A stretch of DNA of 49,624 bases. Origin: Paraglomus occultum. Taxonomy: Eukaryota; Glomeromycota; Glomeromycetes; Paraglomerales; Paraglomeraceae. This document shows positions 21,601 through 33,884 of this stretch, in pieces; positions within the stretch are counted from its first letter, which is position 1, and each line of letters begins with the position of its first letter. The stretch is from NCBI GenBank assembly GCA_910592205.1, contig CAJVPJ010000067.1:1-49624 (forward strand). The letters run 5' to 3'. Position numbers and translations under genes: made by a program. The notes under the pieces are model-generated. The model did no database searches. It was not told where the DNA came from and worked only from the letters and a program-made list of their open reading frames with translations.

Positions 21601-21625
21601 CTTGCTTTTTTCTCTGCTATTTATC
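21535..21625 (+). promoter_or_regulatory. CT-rich tract upstream of the HMG-box gene
   Basis: A strongly pyrimidine-rich stretch (repeated CTCTT, TTTCTC, CTCTCTTGC) ends about 40 bp before the chosen ATG at 21662. Pyrimidine-rich tracts of this kind often mark core promoters and transcription start sites in filamentous fungi. The role here is inferred from position and composition. Confidence 0.5.
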
Positions 21626-21661
21626 ATCACCTTCATATTCGATTTGCTCCTATCCACGGCC

Positions 21662-23248
21662 ATGGATGAAGCAGCAAAGAAAAAACATTGCAGTCTTATC
21701 ATGTTTGAATTTGATCCGTCCTCTGCTGCATACAACGCACGCAAAGCAAGTCAACCAATGCCATTAATGATTGACTACACTACATCTCTGGAAAACAGTT
21801 GTATTCAAACACAAGACAACTTTGTACTCACTTCTTTTGTCGAACCTATTCGAGTAAAGCCACGTAAATGTAAGCCTCCTCCCAAGTCAACGAACGGCGC
21901 GGTTGTGAAAAATAGTAGTACTGCCACTACTATCGTTAATTCTGGTGCTATTGCTATGGGTGACACTAATACAAGCATCAGTAACAACGTCTCGAAACCA
22001 CCTTCTACCTCGCCTATCTCACTGAATCAACAAGTTCTCCCTCTAAAATCCACCCCGTCTCCGCTTGCACTCCCATCGGCCTCCTCACCAGCGATCTCCT
22101 CAAACAAGCCTAAGTCATCTCTTTCGACTGTACCTGTATTATCCAATCAAGTGTCCAATTTATTTATGAATGAAACTGCTTCACAAATTTCTCTTACTGA
22201 GACTAAGCGTGCTCCTCGGCCACCGAATGCGTTTATTCTTTACCGTCAGCATACGCAGCCTTCGATCATCAAACAAGAAAAAAAACTGAAGAATGCTGAA
22301 ATTTCGAGGAAGTTGGCTCAAATGTGGAAAAACGAACCGGATCACATAAAGCTACATTGGCAAAGATGCGCTGACAAAAAGAAGTTAGAACATATGAAAA
22401 AGTATCCTGGATATAAGTATAAGCCCAGTAGACCAGGAACGAAGTCTTCAAAACGTCGCAAAGCATGCAACCGCCATACTAATAACACTAATGATATCAA
22501 TGGCAATAGTACTGGCAATGGCAATGGCAATGGCAATAGCGATGGCAATAGCGATGACAACACTGACATCAATAACGACAATACCAACGCCAACGTCAAC
22601 GTCAATACCAGCATCAAAGCCAACGACATCTTCCACAATGATAACGAAAGACATATTCAGAGTAATTTTGATGTTATTAATAACGGTAATACTGGCTATG
22701 CTAGTAGCAATTGTCATAATGACATGTATTTATATCCGGAAATGATGGATACGCCCAAAATTGATCCGACTGCTGAATGGTATCCAGATATGAGCATGTT
22801 ATCGCTCGGGACATCCAATGCAATCACTGGCAGAGTCGAGGGAAATGGAGAAATGCATGGCGACTTGCAAGAATATTATCAAATGTTGACCGGATTAGAA
22901 AATATCGGCAACAATATACCAAATGTGAATGTTGCTAACAATATAATTCACGCAAGTAACTTAAGTAGTATGAGAGCGAATACCGATGGGAATGTCAATG
23001 GCATTGGTGTACATAATAATGCCATGTTTATGAACGCAAGTAACATATATGACGAATATGGCAACATAAACGAATGCTATGGAGCAAGTAATGAATTCGT
23101 AATGCAGCACACAAACGGCAGCGCTGGCAACGGTTTCAACAGTAGCATTGGCCACGTACTTCATAATAACGGTATTGGCAACGGTGTAATCTTGAATTTT
23201 CCTGAAGGAAACGGCTATTACTGTGTAGGAAATGAATTTGGTATTTAA
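21662..23248 (+). CDS. HMG-box transcription factor (MATA_HMG type)
   Basis: 528 aa from the first ATG in the open frame (21662); the frame is open for 60 nt further but only from a TTG. Residues about 182-255 form an HMG-box: RAPRPPNAFILYRQHTQPS, then helix 2 with EISRKLAQMWKNEP (213-226), then helix 3 with HWQRCADKKKLEHMKKYPGY (232-251) and the YKP end. A basic patch (SRPGTKSSKRRK) follows. This is the MATA_HMG subclass found in fungal mating-type and related regulators, expected to bind and bend DNA in the nucleus. The N-terminal half has P/S/T-rich segments. The C-terminal 270 residues are rich in Asn, Gly and Asp, including a near-perfect (Gly/Asn) run at about 280-300. Such genes are greatly expanded in Rhizophagus, so a direct mating role cannot be assumed. 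No intron is needed. Confidence 0.88.
   Translation: MDEAAKKKHCSLIMFEFDPSSAAYNARKASQPMPLMIDYTTSLENSCIQTQDNFVLTSFVEPIRVKPRKCKPPPKSTNGAVVKNSSTATTIVNSGAIAMGDTNTSISNNVSKPPSTSPISLNQQVLPLKSTPSPLALPSASSPAISSNKPKSSLSTVPVLSNQVSNLFMNETASQISLTETKRAPRPPNAFILYRQHTQPSIIKQEKKLKNAEISRKLAQMWKNEPDHIKLHWQRCADKKKLEHMKKYPGYKYKPSRPGTKSSKRRKACNRHTNNTNDINGNSTGNGNGNGNSDGNSDDNTDINNDNTNANVNVNTSIKANDIFHNDNERHIQSNFDVINNGNTGYASSNCHNDMYLYPEMMDTPKIDPTAEWYPDMSMLSLGTSNAITGRVEGNGEMHGDLQEYYQMLTGLENIGNNIPNVNVANNIIHASNLSSMRANTDGNVNGIGVHNNAMFMNASNIYDEYGNINECYGASNEFVMQHTNGSAGNGFNSSIGHVLHNNGIGNGVILNFPEGNGYYCVGNEFGI
22490..22620 (+). repeat. Asn/Gly/Asp-rich codon repeat in HMG-box gene
   Basis: Hexanucleotide-like GGCAAT repeats followed by GACAAC/AACGTC-type triplet runs encode GNGNGNGNSDGNSDDN and an NANVNVN stretch. 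Slippage-prone low-complexity coding sequence directly after the DNA-binding domain. The open frames on other strands across this stretch are by-products of the repeat. Confidence 0.8.
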
Positions 23249-23785
23249 TGAGACAATCTCTATAGGTTGTGTTGACAACACTATGATTCTTAAGCATTAT
23301 GATATTTCATTAAGATTGTAAATAAGCAAATGCATTTTCTAGTATAATTAGGAAAGTCTAATTGTGCCGGCCGACTAATGTCGACAGGTGTAATACAATT
23401 ATTTTAAGCAAGATTTAGGCTTTATACCAAAATCTTATATCGATTTAGTGATAAATGCTAATTACATTAAATAAATTCGGTTCTTGTGCTACATTTGAAT
23501 GGTATTAATACTGTATGCTTGATCAATGTTAAGGTTACATTTAATAAGCCTTGTGTTTTGTAAATGTGGGCGGAGTTGATGTTTTGCCAAACTAAGACGT
23601 TTGAGAAGGGACCTTTCACCAAAAACTAGCAGAATGATAACTTCGAAATAATGTTGGGGAAATTTTGTCGGTGAAGTAATTCCAGTATTTTTTTCCTTTA
23701 GCGTATGATTGTAGTGAATTTCAGACAACCTATAGAGTACTTTTTAACGATTTACACCAGTTTGTCCTGGGAAATTTACAGATGA
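23249..23785. other. 3' flank of HMG-box gene, nothing else recognised
   Basis: AT-rich non-coding sequence between the HMG-box stop and the left edge of the inverted duplication. It should include the HMG gene's 3' UTR. Confidence 0.5.
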
Positions 23786-26590
23786 TAATGCAATGCGGTA
23801 AACATAAGATTACGTAAAACACTGATAATAATAAAGTTTTTAGGTTTTTTTTTCTCTCTTTATTTAATAAATACTGTATGATTGCTTAAATCATTCACTA
23901 AAACAACATTTTGGTGCATCATTAGTGCAACGGTCTCGTTCTCATGATAATCTTTTGCCTGTTTTTAGGCATGCTTACAGAGATTAGTTAAGATGATAAC
24001 GTAATATGACCTCGTTTCAAGATTAGTATAGAAAGGCAAAAGCCGATGGTTTGTAACTTCCGCAATTTTAACAACAATAATGAAGACCAAGCATCATACA
24101 AAGGTTTGTGTTACTAATTGTACACGAACAATTGAATTTCTCCTCTAGAGACAAGAAATTATCAACATTTTGATAGGAGCTTTAAACAGATGGCTTGGAT
24201 GAATAGACAATATATACTGTATGTGTGTATGTATGTATGTACGTATATTAGAGATCCGGTTTCACGCAGAATCGCAGCAACTCCCGTAATGCTAACAACA
24301 ATAATGAAACTAATGCATTATTCAAAGATTTGTGTTACTGACGATATCAGAAATTGCGCGTATTATTTCCACTAGATGAAAATTTCAACCGACTCATCAA
24401 GAGGAAGATGGAGCAATTATATATGAGCTTTAAACGGATGACTTGAATGAATAGACAATATGTATGTATGTTTGTATGTATGTACGTTGTATGTATTCTG
24501 TATGTATATGTATATTAGAGATCCGGTTTCATGACTAATATTATGTCATGACCGTTATTATGACGTTTTGGGATTAAAACAGTTTCTTTAGTCATACGAA
24601 ACCACCTTTAATGAAGACCTGTCTCTGTTAAGACAGAATTGACTATTGTAAGTACGCTCAACTTTTTGGTATCAATTGCGTGACTTGCCGTACCGTATAT
24701 TGATTGCGTATATGTTGAATGCTATTATTTCTGTACTTGAAAACAGGAGGCAAAAAACATTACCCAAACAAATACTTGTCATTTACAATAAACAACCTCA
24801 GTTTGTACCTTCAGAAAGAACGATCATCCAAGACTGAAATCCGAAGACATGTTAAAAATTTTCAGTTTGTATCTCCAGAAAACCGGTCCGAAATTCGAAG
24901 AAGGCATATTTGATGAGAACGTAAACTTGCGCCATCAGCTCCTTTGATGAGTCCGCTTATTTTCCCCTCAGCTTAAAAGGATCTTTTCCTTAACAGCGTC
25001 AGATATTCTCAAACAGCTCACTATTAGTGCGTACATTATATTAAGCAATAATAACGATAATGTAATTATACATAGTTCGCTCTCCGTGTATTAAAAACGT
25101 TTCACTTGTAGAATCTGGTTTATGCTGTGAGGGAAGAAACCAACGGACAATATTTGATTACTAATATTGAGTCTGATGCGCATCATGCCATGCCTTCAAC
25201 ACTGATAAGGTGGTAGACAATGTTAGATAGATAACATCCATTTCCCAAACTAAAATAAGACACCATGTTTTTGTTGTTTTGAATAACAATATTCTAAATC
25301 GAGCCAATCGAGAAAATTGAGTCATACCGTATGATTACTATATAGTAGCATTTGTTCTTATAATAGCACTTGCTTGCAATTCTGGGCGAACCTAATAACT
25401 AACGTCATTTCTATGGTTCTAACGTCTATGACACATCGAATAACTTGACGAAATACTCCCTAAAAATTTTAGCAGTCAAGTGATTATTAATATATTTAAA
25501 AATTAGGCATTGTTATGCAAAGTCGTTTTTTTTTTTTTGTGCGCACTGCTGATCAGCCCTTTGATTATTCCCTTTTTTAGATAAGTCCCAGAAGTGTGGT
25601 ATGCCACACGATATACGTACTGTATAAAAATACCGGGCCCGCAAACGCTTCATGGCTTTCAAATATTGCGTTCTCATTGATTCCAATGCTTTCGGCCAAC
25701 GAAACTTTCCCCGACCATACAGGTATTGAATATCAAGCTGTGCTATTTTGTTGAATATGGACGTTCTAGACCATTAACGCTCGAACCTGCTAAACGATTG
25801 ATTTTAGATGTCATCTCAACTGCCCAGCGTAATCATTCGGAGGTGCTTTCACCTCACATTTGGATGGTTACTATGCCACGCATGCGTCTGGATAATTTTG
25901 CGCCAGAGCTGAAAGTAGAAATTATTCTCCACTTGCCAAACCCTACACTACTTGCCAAGTGCTCACGTGAATGGAATAATATTATAAATTTACCGGCGAC
26001 CAAAGCCAAGTGGTTGATCGGCAGACATGGGCTAACCCATGCATTATTTCACGCAGTAAGGATGGGCGAACCCTTTATTAACCTGTCTGTAGTCGAATGT
26101 CTATTTGCACAAAAGGCGCACATCAGTCGGTACTTTATTCAGAGACTAGTGCTCGGATTTGGCAAATATGACAGCAGGCTTATTGATCTCAAATTAACGG
26201 GCAATCTGGATCCAGATCGGAAAAAGTCCATTCAAAACAAAATACGCAGTCCGTGGACAAGCAATCTTTCCTTCGATGTTTTTTCCCGAATTCTTAAAGA
26301 AGGACATGATCGATTTGACGGGAATGACATTCCAGTCCGCAGAAATGATATGGAATCCTTTTATTATCTATCGGCTGGGCCATTAGTTATTAGTCAAGCG
26401 AAAACCAAATTGAAAGAGAATACAAGGGAGATTATAACTCTGATTCAGAGATATAAGTTTGCTCCTTTTCCTCCGAGGCCGAAAATCCGAAAGCATATTC
26501 TCGAGAAAAAAGAAGGTGAAGGAATTGGACTAAAGTCTACAGAGATTGAATCATCATCACGTACTGCTAACTTTGATGACTATCCGCCAT
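23786..26590. repeat. left arm of a 2.7-2.8 kb inverted duplication
   Basis: Read on the opposite strand, 42060-44765 reproduces this segment in order. Shared elements include GTAAACATAAGATTA (23800 / 44745), CGGTCTCGTTCTCAT (23930 / 44607), the AGATCCGGTTTCATGACTAA block (24515 / 44090), the CGGTCCGAAATTCGAAGAAG block (24885 / 43730) and the first ~290 codons of the F-box-like genes. Identity is lower at the outer end and about 95% or more near the genes. The left arm additionally carries a tandem copy of a ~250 bp unit at 24050-24245 and 24265-24520. Confidence 0.85.
24220..24515 (+). repeat. (TATG)n microsatellites in a duplicated unit
   Basis: GTATGTATGTATGTACGTAT-type runs at about 24224-24247 and 24455-24512, each followed by TATATTAGAGATCCGGTTTC. 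The inverted partner is at 44095-44155. Copy number differs between the three sites. Confidence 0.8.
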
Positions 26591-28380
26591 CTGATGGGTA
26601 TGTCATTGCACATGATATAATCATGCCACCAAGAACGATTCGTGTCCCGGTTTTGAGTTCAGTTGATCCGGTAGTGCAAACTCCTAGAAAGCGTAACACT
26701 AAGGAAACAAAGAAAGAGAAGGAAGGAGTGCAACAAAAAAGGACAATCCCTCCACGTATGTGTTTGAATAATCTACCACCAGAGCTTAAAGTGGAAATTA
26801 TTCTCCACTTGAGAAATCCTACGCCTCTTGCCAAATGTTCACGTGAATGGAACAACACCGTAAATCTACCTTACATAAAAGCTAAATGGTTGATCGTCAG
26901 GCATGGAAGAACCCATGCATTATTTCATGCAGTAAGAATGGGTGAAACTTTTATTAATCTTAATGTAGTTGAATGTTTATTTGCGCAGAAAGCTCACATC
27001 AGTCGATACTTTATTCAAAGACTTGTGCTTGGATTTGGCAAATATGATAGCGGGCTTTTTGATCTCAAGCTTGCGCATAACATAAGCACTCATCGGGAAA
27101 TTTTCATTCAAAACAAAATTCAGAGTCCGTGGGCGAGCAATCTGTCTTTTGATGTTTACTCCCGAATTCTCAAAGAGGGTCATGATCGGTTTGATGGAAA
27201 TGTCCGAGGGAATGACATGGAGTCCTTTTATTATCTATCAGCCGGGCCTTCGGGTATCAGTCAAGCGAGAACTAAATTGAAGGAAAACAAAAGGGAGATC
27301 AAAACTCTAATTCGGAAGTACAAGTTTGCTCCTTTCCCTCCGAGACCGAAAAATATTCTCGAGAAAAAGAAAGGCGAGAAAATTGGGCTTTTCTATTCAG
27401 ATATAGAGTCAGAGTCACGTGTTACTAATTTTGATGGCTATCCGCTATCTGATGGATATGAGAATGTGAGACAACTTAACGTCATCGCACGTGCTATAGT
27501 TATCTATCCCAAATTAGTTAATATCTGGAAGAAAAACGGGTATCATGAGGTAGTTAGCGATGTGAACGACCTGGCCATACAAGGATCGTTACTTCTCCTT
27601 TACCCACCAAGTCCTCCCGAAGATTGGATAGAACCAGACGCAGATCAAGTCGTTGAGAAACTAAACAGTCTAATATCACTTGGATTCGAATTGACGGATG
27701 CCTTGATTGGAGACATTTTGATATTATTATTTAAGCGTAAGCTTAGAAACATAGGAGACACACTTGTCCGTGCGTTCGCCATGGTTAAGAAAAAAGACAT
27801 ACTTCCTATTTGTTTAAAAGAACTCTTGAATTCCGAAAGAACATTCAAGCATCATGATTCACTTGAATTTGTTATCAATCGGATTGATAAGCCCGAAGAG
27901 AAAATTCTTTTTCATATTGAAGAAAACGGTATTGAGAATCCCTTGGACGTTTATATGAGCAATGGTTCGATTCCCCAAGCTTATACGATTCTGAAGTATC
28001 CACCGATCGTATACGAATACATGTTAGTAAAGTTTGGCGCAAAGTCTCGAGTTACTAGATATTTGATGAAGGAGATTACAACTGCACGTATAGGAAAAGC
28101 TAAACTTCGTAAATCCTATCCGTCTCTTGCCTTGTCTTCCGTTCTTCTGGAAACTAAGTGGCAGGAATTAGATAACATTTTCAATATATATTGTCTAGCG
28201 GGCGTTCCATTTGAACCAAAGTTTTTGCCTTTAATCAAAAATTGCCCGAGTGATATGGTATCAAATGTCTATTTAAGGGATATCTATATAGATTGTTTGG
28301 GTTCAACATTGATTTTAAGCCGTCAGAAGCAGATCAAATACCAATATTGGACGTTACCCCATTCACATAACACAATGTAA
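25686..28380 (+). CDS. chimeric two-module F-box-like family protein
   Basis: Spliced model: exon 1 25686-25722, intron 25723-25807 (GTATTG..TTTTAG, 85 nt), exon 2 25808-28380; 869 aa. The first-exon ATG and phase-1 intron match the other two intact members; the uninterrupted frame extends left only to a TTG at 25726. Module 1 (residues about 38-290) is nearly identical to the start of the 42956-40814 gene. It then jumps within FDDYPPSDGY to a diverged piece of the family C-terminus (RTIRVPVLSS..KETKKEKEG, about 290-328). Module 2 starts at M330 with a second LPPELKVEIILHLRNP F-box-like segment and runs through the full helical region. From about residue 831 a one-base shift takes the frame out of the family sequence, so the last ~39 residues are novel. 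It looks like two tandem genes merged by an in-frame internal deletion. Function unknown; possibly a ubiquitin-ligase adaptor if the F-box reading holds. Confidence 0.78.
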
Positions 28381-28514
28381 ATGCAATCAGTGAAGCAAAC
28401 AGAGAAAGAGCGGAATGGTTGAATGCGCTTTATTGCAATCAAAACGAACTAGCCACAGTCACGTTTAAAAGACAGCTTGAAAAGTTTAACCAACGCCTAC
28501 GCTGGGTTATGTGA
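28259..28514 (+). pseudogene. out-of-frame remnant of the ancestral family C-terminus
   Basis: Shifting frame by one base near 28259 restores family sequence (IKCLFKGYLYRLFGFN, KPSEADQIPILDVTPF). A TAA follows where the unit 2 member has TPFAQRNVN, and then the remainder (EWLNALYCNQNE to NQRLRW) ends at TGA 28512. The chimeric gene has therefore lost its original C-terminus by one indel, with a second stop further on. Confidence 0.8.
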
Positions 28515-29060
28515 TCCGAAACAGTAGCCATAAGTTACTTTGTTTATTCATTGGAAAAGGTAATAGTGTTTGCCCATCTAAAGTAGATAATTTAATACTA
28601 CTGCTGTATTTGTAAATCGTATATTGCTGATGCTAAGACAGCTTCTCTACTATTTTTGTTTCCTTTTCCAGGTAAAAATACTTCACTCACACATCGTTCT
28701 ACTTGTCGCTCGCCACTACATATGTTTGGAACAACCAATTGACGCTGGGTGTGCGATTAATGTCTACCATAGTTACGTATTTGTATCGAACCCTTAATAG
28801 CTTCCTCCAGACACGTTTGTTAAACTAAACAGACATTAGCTTTTTGCCTTAAACATGTTCTGGTTTACCAGTTTACTTATTCCTTTTTCGTTTGATCGTT
28901 TATTTAAGCTTATATGTTTGGCTTCTCCTAAAAATTTTTAAACTCTTTTCCAAGTCGCTTTGCTATTTGGTAGCCTTTTTGTTCACAAACGGAGAAAATA
29001 GACCAAATGCGATGTATAAGCATCCACCTAAGTTTTAAGATAATAATTTAAGTTTTTACA
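28515..29060. other. diverged copy of the 3' flank of the unit 2 family gene
   Basis: This stretch reads in the same gene-relative order as 12900-12430 on the opposite strand. It shares GGAAAAGGTA, the CAACCAATTGAC.CTGGGTGTGC segment of the small hydrophobic ORF (here without its ATG and with frame breaks), GTTTACCAGTTTACTTATTCC and TAAGCATCCACCTAAGTTT. The chimeric gene's second module and its downstream flank therefore came from a unit 2-like source. Confidence 0.7.
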
Positions 29061-32000
29061 TAAAAATAAATAAATATATATTATTCAACGATTTATCACA
29101 ACATTAATATGCATTTTAGTGTAACATTCATGAACTTTCTGATTCGCTACCATATACGTCAATCTGCAATTAAATCTTAGACGTAATACTTCTACTAAAT
29201 TAAAAGGCGCGGTGCAAAATTGAATATCACAAGTTTGATAATCTGAAACTACCAGTAATTAGGTACAAATTGCGTAGTTAACAGAAACAATCTATAAATG
29301 TATTTAAACTAATTTTAATACTCTATACAGTCACATCTTCCACAATCCCAATTTGCGTATTGGCACCATCACAGGACGTAGCGAAACCAACAAATAGCGT
29401 ACGTGTAAAACAATTGGGTAAATTAAGAATACGTATTCTTGCGCAAATGTCTCCAAGAAAAGAGAACGCAAATTGCTGATGCTTTACGCGAGATTTGTAT
29501 TTATTCAAATAATGTTAATATAGATCGGTTTATTGTAAGCAAAATTATACCCGTAAACAGATATATGGGATTAATCTCAAACGCCAAGAGGACGAATGTT
29601 ATAATCGTAAATCCTATTCTTAAAAAAGGTTATAACTTGTTGGTGGAGCCCGACGATGAAACGTGGTGTAATGTTTATTAAATTTTTTTTAACAAAAAAA
29701 AAGTTTAGGATGCCCTCACTAGCTTATTTTCTGATAGATTTGGCAAGTAGATAAATTAAAAGGGAGGTACGTGCTTCAAAAATTTTTGTCACGTAAGATA
29801 AAAAGTTTTTTTATATTTGATAAATTGTACACGTCATAGAATACGGTCGTAGTAAAAACAATAATATAAATAGCATAACTACTTACTGAAAATGTCTGTT
29901 AAATACCAACAATTACTCTTTACGGTACCTCCCCTATTTTGAGGAGATAGTTTAACTTGCAGATTATTGCATTTACACACAGTATAACGGCTAACTTATC
30001 GAGTCTTTATGGAAAGCGGACGTCAAGTAATTAAGCTCTAAGTGCTCATAATTTAAAAAATTTAAGGCAATCGTAAACGTGTAAAATTTGTCCTATTTAC
30101 TCAGTAAAATTTGCAATATTGTTATTATTCTTATTTTATTGAAATAATTTAATTGTTATGCACTTGTTTATTCCTTTATATATTATAATTCAAATTATTG
30201 CCAACTTGCAAAATTTTTACATATGTATGGATACACAGTATAATAAGCTTAATTGTTCAATCCAGTACTTAAGCATCAGTCAACGCCCGTATTGGCGTTA
30301 AATTTAATATCAGATTACTGAACATATTCTGTAAAACAATTTACTGACATAGAAAAGTTTTGTGTTGTAATCAAAGTCAATATTCTGACAAATGTCTCCG
30401 CTTTATTATAAATCTAAGACCATTCATACGTAAATGGTCACAAATATTTGTAGTGCTATGACATTTATTAACTCTTATTTTTAATTAAATTATTAAACTG
30501 TTACTTTGGTTTCTGTGAGAGGTTATTTCTTGATTATCTCTACATAACAAGTCGTGCAGCTAACCAGTAATATAAACTAACTTTTCAAAAGTATATTATG
30601 TTTATTTTGATATTAGGTAATACCTGGAAACGTGATGCAATCTATCCCAGACATTATTGCAATTTACATTGGGAACATTTACAGTACAACAACAATAAAT
30701 AGTCAATATTAATTATATGTCTAATTTTTACGAAAATATTTTTACCTGCAGCCCAGTACAAGAAAGGAGTTGCCAAGCAAAAAATAGGAGTGTAACTGAT
30801 TGCCATCAAACAACTTTGATGTAAACCCCATCAAGGACTTGTAGGCGGTTTTATATTAGTTTGTAGTCAATATAATTAGCTCTGTCAAAACACGTTCCAA
30901 GCTTGTTTAACAAATAATTTAAATAAGAGATTGGATGTCTTAAATATTCTGTAATCTCTGAAGAACATATCTGTTGCTCTATCAATCAACAAAAGCAGTA
31001 AATTGACTTAATAATCGACAAACCCAGGCACAAAATCAGTAATTGAGATTTTGAGACAAATTACTCAACTAACAGCAAGCACTTGTTGCATTGATTGCTA
31101 TATTTGTTACGTTAACATAAGTTTTATCTTGTCCATATATTTTTGAATCTGATAATTTTATGAACCAGCAAATATACTCTGTTTACAAAGAAATAATTGT
31201 CGTAATAAAATTTTTTGTTTTGCAGTAACTAGTTAATATATTTAAGGCATTTATATTATCAGTATCTGCTAAGTTATGTATATTGACGTTGGCTTAATTT
31301 TTGTAACTACAGTTATTTTAATTTCTACATACACTATGTATGTACTGTAGACAATTTTGTATGCTCATCAAATTTAGAACACACAACCAATTCCAGCTAT
31401 CTATTCTACATTATTTGCTCTGCAACGAGTCTATATTCTAAACTGTATCAACTTCAAGGCAGTCAATGCTTAGACTCAAAAATTTTGTATGAACATAAAC
31501 ACATTTTTTTGACACTACTAGGAAAATAATATTGTAATAGTCACTAAATATAAAAATAAATTTCATACTTCTACCATTCTAAAAATACTGGTACTGTAAA
31601 TGTACAGGTAAGCTTTATTATTTTTGTAACAGCACAAAATTTATTGCCAAGCCATAAACTTAATTAAGCATGATGACTTCTGGACATAATGAATTTACAA
31701 TAGTTCTCACTACATATTAAATCATTCTTATCAAGCCAACAAAAAGACGTTTTAAGCAATTTTGTTGATACTATTAATACATGCATCTTATAGTTTCGGA
31801 AAGAGATCGATAATTATGTAAAACTGTATTAACAATTTTTGAATTCACTGTCGAATTCAACCTAATCACAACTTGAAAGAAAATTTACCTAAAAGACTTT
31901 GAACAATTTAAACACATAACGATAACTAAAATGTTTGTATTATTAATCTCATTAATTTGTTTACTTTGTTCAAAAAAAAGTTTGACCCGTTTTTGTATAA

Positions 32001-33880
32001 ACAAGCTTTTGAAGCAAAAGTGTATACAACTATGAGAACAAACACCACTCTCGAGCTTGGTTGAAACTCTACATTCATGACGTAAGTTGGGGGGCTTGAG
32101 TTGCAAGAGAAAAACATAAACTAATAAATGGGAATGTTGTATGAATCAAAAATTCAAGCTGTTAAAGAAATTAGCTTAAATAAATTTGCAGGGGCAATGG
32201 TGTAATGATAAGTTGTTTTATTTCTACAATAAATTTTCAGACAAACAAGGAGTGTATAGCTATTTTGAAAACAAATTATTCCAAGAGCGCATACTAATAC
32301 ACAATGTATACTTCAAGTTAGCAGATAGAAAAATTCTTATTCTATACACTTACTTTTGTAATGCACTAGAAAAAAATTAAGCTTGCGCGTATGACTATAT
32401 TTACCTAATATCAGAAAATTTTTTACAAAACTGTAAAATTTACACAATTAATATTATTGACAATTACTTAATATTACAAATTATTTCTTGTTTACTTAAT
32501 AATGATAAGTTTAATATTAACATTGGTAATAATTATTAATTTTTTGTATAACAGAAGTTACATGTTTATGTTTAACATTGTTATGATTAACTTTAATAAG
32601 AAGATTGCATTCATACCATGCACAATTTAAGCAATGACAAAGAACATTGTGATGCATGTGTATTCTCTAAACGTCATTTATCAAGGGGTATTTCTAATAG
32701 AACTTGTTTGCTGCAAATGAATAATATTATCTTTTAATGTGTGCAACAACACAACAGGTTTAATTAATCATCTGATAATAGATTACGCTTCAATCGGGCT
32801 AAAAATGAACCATAGCACGGTAAGGATTCTCGACAAAAATAAAAAAGCTTTTAAAATGCCTCTTGGAATTTCATTTTCCAGGAAATTATATATTTTAAAG
32901 GAGGACATTTAAATCTCAACCATAGTGTCCGCATATTCCCCTGCATTACCACGCGATTATTGAGATTACTGAGTTTTCGCTCCGCCCCGACTTTGCTCCG
33001 CCTATCCGACAACATCCTATAGCCATTTCCAAATCAGGGATCCGCTGTACGATGTAACAGTCACACAGCATATTCCGGCAGTATTATTATACAACGAATA
33101 AAATTTGGTCTTTCATAGTCCGAAGAACTGGTAATCATCTCTTTCGCTCGCCTGAATACTTCACTACTGATGCTCGTTAGGTTAGTATAAGCATATATAC
33201 ATTGTATTATCCTAGTTGTGGAATTGTCTTTATGTTTAAATAAGACGTTTAGTACACTCACATCTGACTTCTCATTCTTGTAAAGCAATATGCTCAATTC
33301 ACTTTGTTTTTGTTAACTGCAGTATCTCGACGATGTCTGCGTAAAATATATAACCTCATATTCGAACATTACTCACTCAGCACCTATGTCATTTTACTTG
33401 ATTGCGTGCTGCGACAATGTTTCTATTACTGATCGAATCCCAATTGTGCTTTGCGTTCATAGTTTCGCAGCGATTCAATGACCAATCACATTAAAATCGG
33501 TGAATGTTACCAGTAAGATAAGATACATCAGACTGATTCGTGTGAGAAACCCATAATACTCAGGCAGACCTAATGCTGTCCTCACCTACAAGAGGTCTTA
33601 CTCGGGCACAGGGATGACCCTCACCTAACACTAATCAAATATGCAGAATTGTTTATGTTAGTTATGTATTATTTACAATCAGTAACGTGGATCAACATTA
33701 TCAATCTCATGTACCATGTTATACAAGCGGCCTCCAGCCCAAACTACGCCTTATTGCTTTGGAGACAAAAGAAACATTGTTTAATTCTAAGTAGATTATT
33801 ACATAACACCAAGTTACGCTTATCGTTTCGACGTTCGTCAACATTGGCGGTGAACAGGATATTCGCTTCGTTTCGTAATC
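29061..33880. other. long AT-rich intergenic region
   Basis: About 4.8 kb with no recognisable gene. The longest frames (29439-29681 plus, 31885-32106 minus, 32186-32380 plus, 33061-33297 minus) are short, mostly lack an ATG start and match no family I know. The left 3.5 kb is especially AT-rich with poly-A/T runs. A small GC-rich island lies at about 32975-33045. No paralogous sequence elsewhere in the window was noticed. Confidence 0.45.
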
Positions 33881-33884
33881 GGAT

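Noticed and set aside
22269-23281. Several open frames antisense to or overlapping the HMG-box gene
   Set aside because: They arise from the repetitive GGCAAT-type codons and the low stop density of the opposite strand; none has a domain.
24930-24990. TTTGATGAGTCCGC resembles a hammerhead ribozyme core (CUGAUGA)
   Set aside because: No GAAA box or closing helices at the right spacing were seen on either strand; the inverted-repeat partner at 43670 also lacks them.
29439-29681. 80-codon frame ending DDETWCNVY
   Set aside because: TTG start, no paralogue in the window and no recognised family; possibly a fragment, but not supportable.
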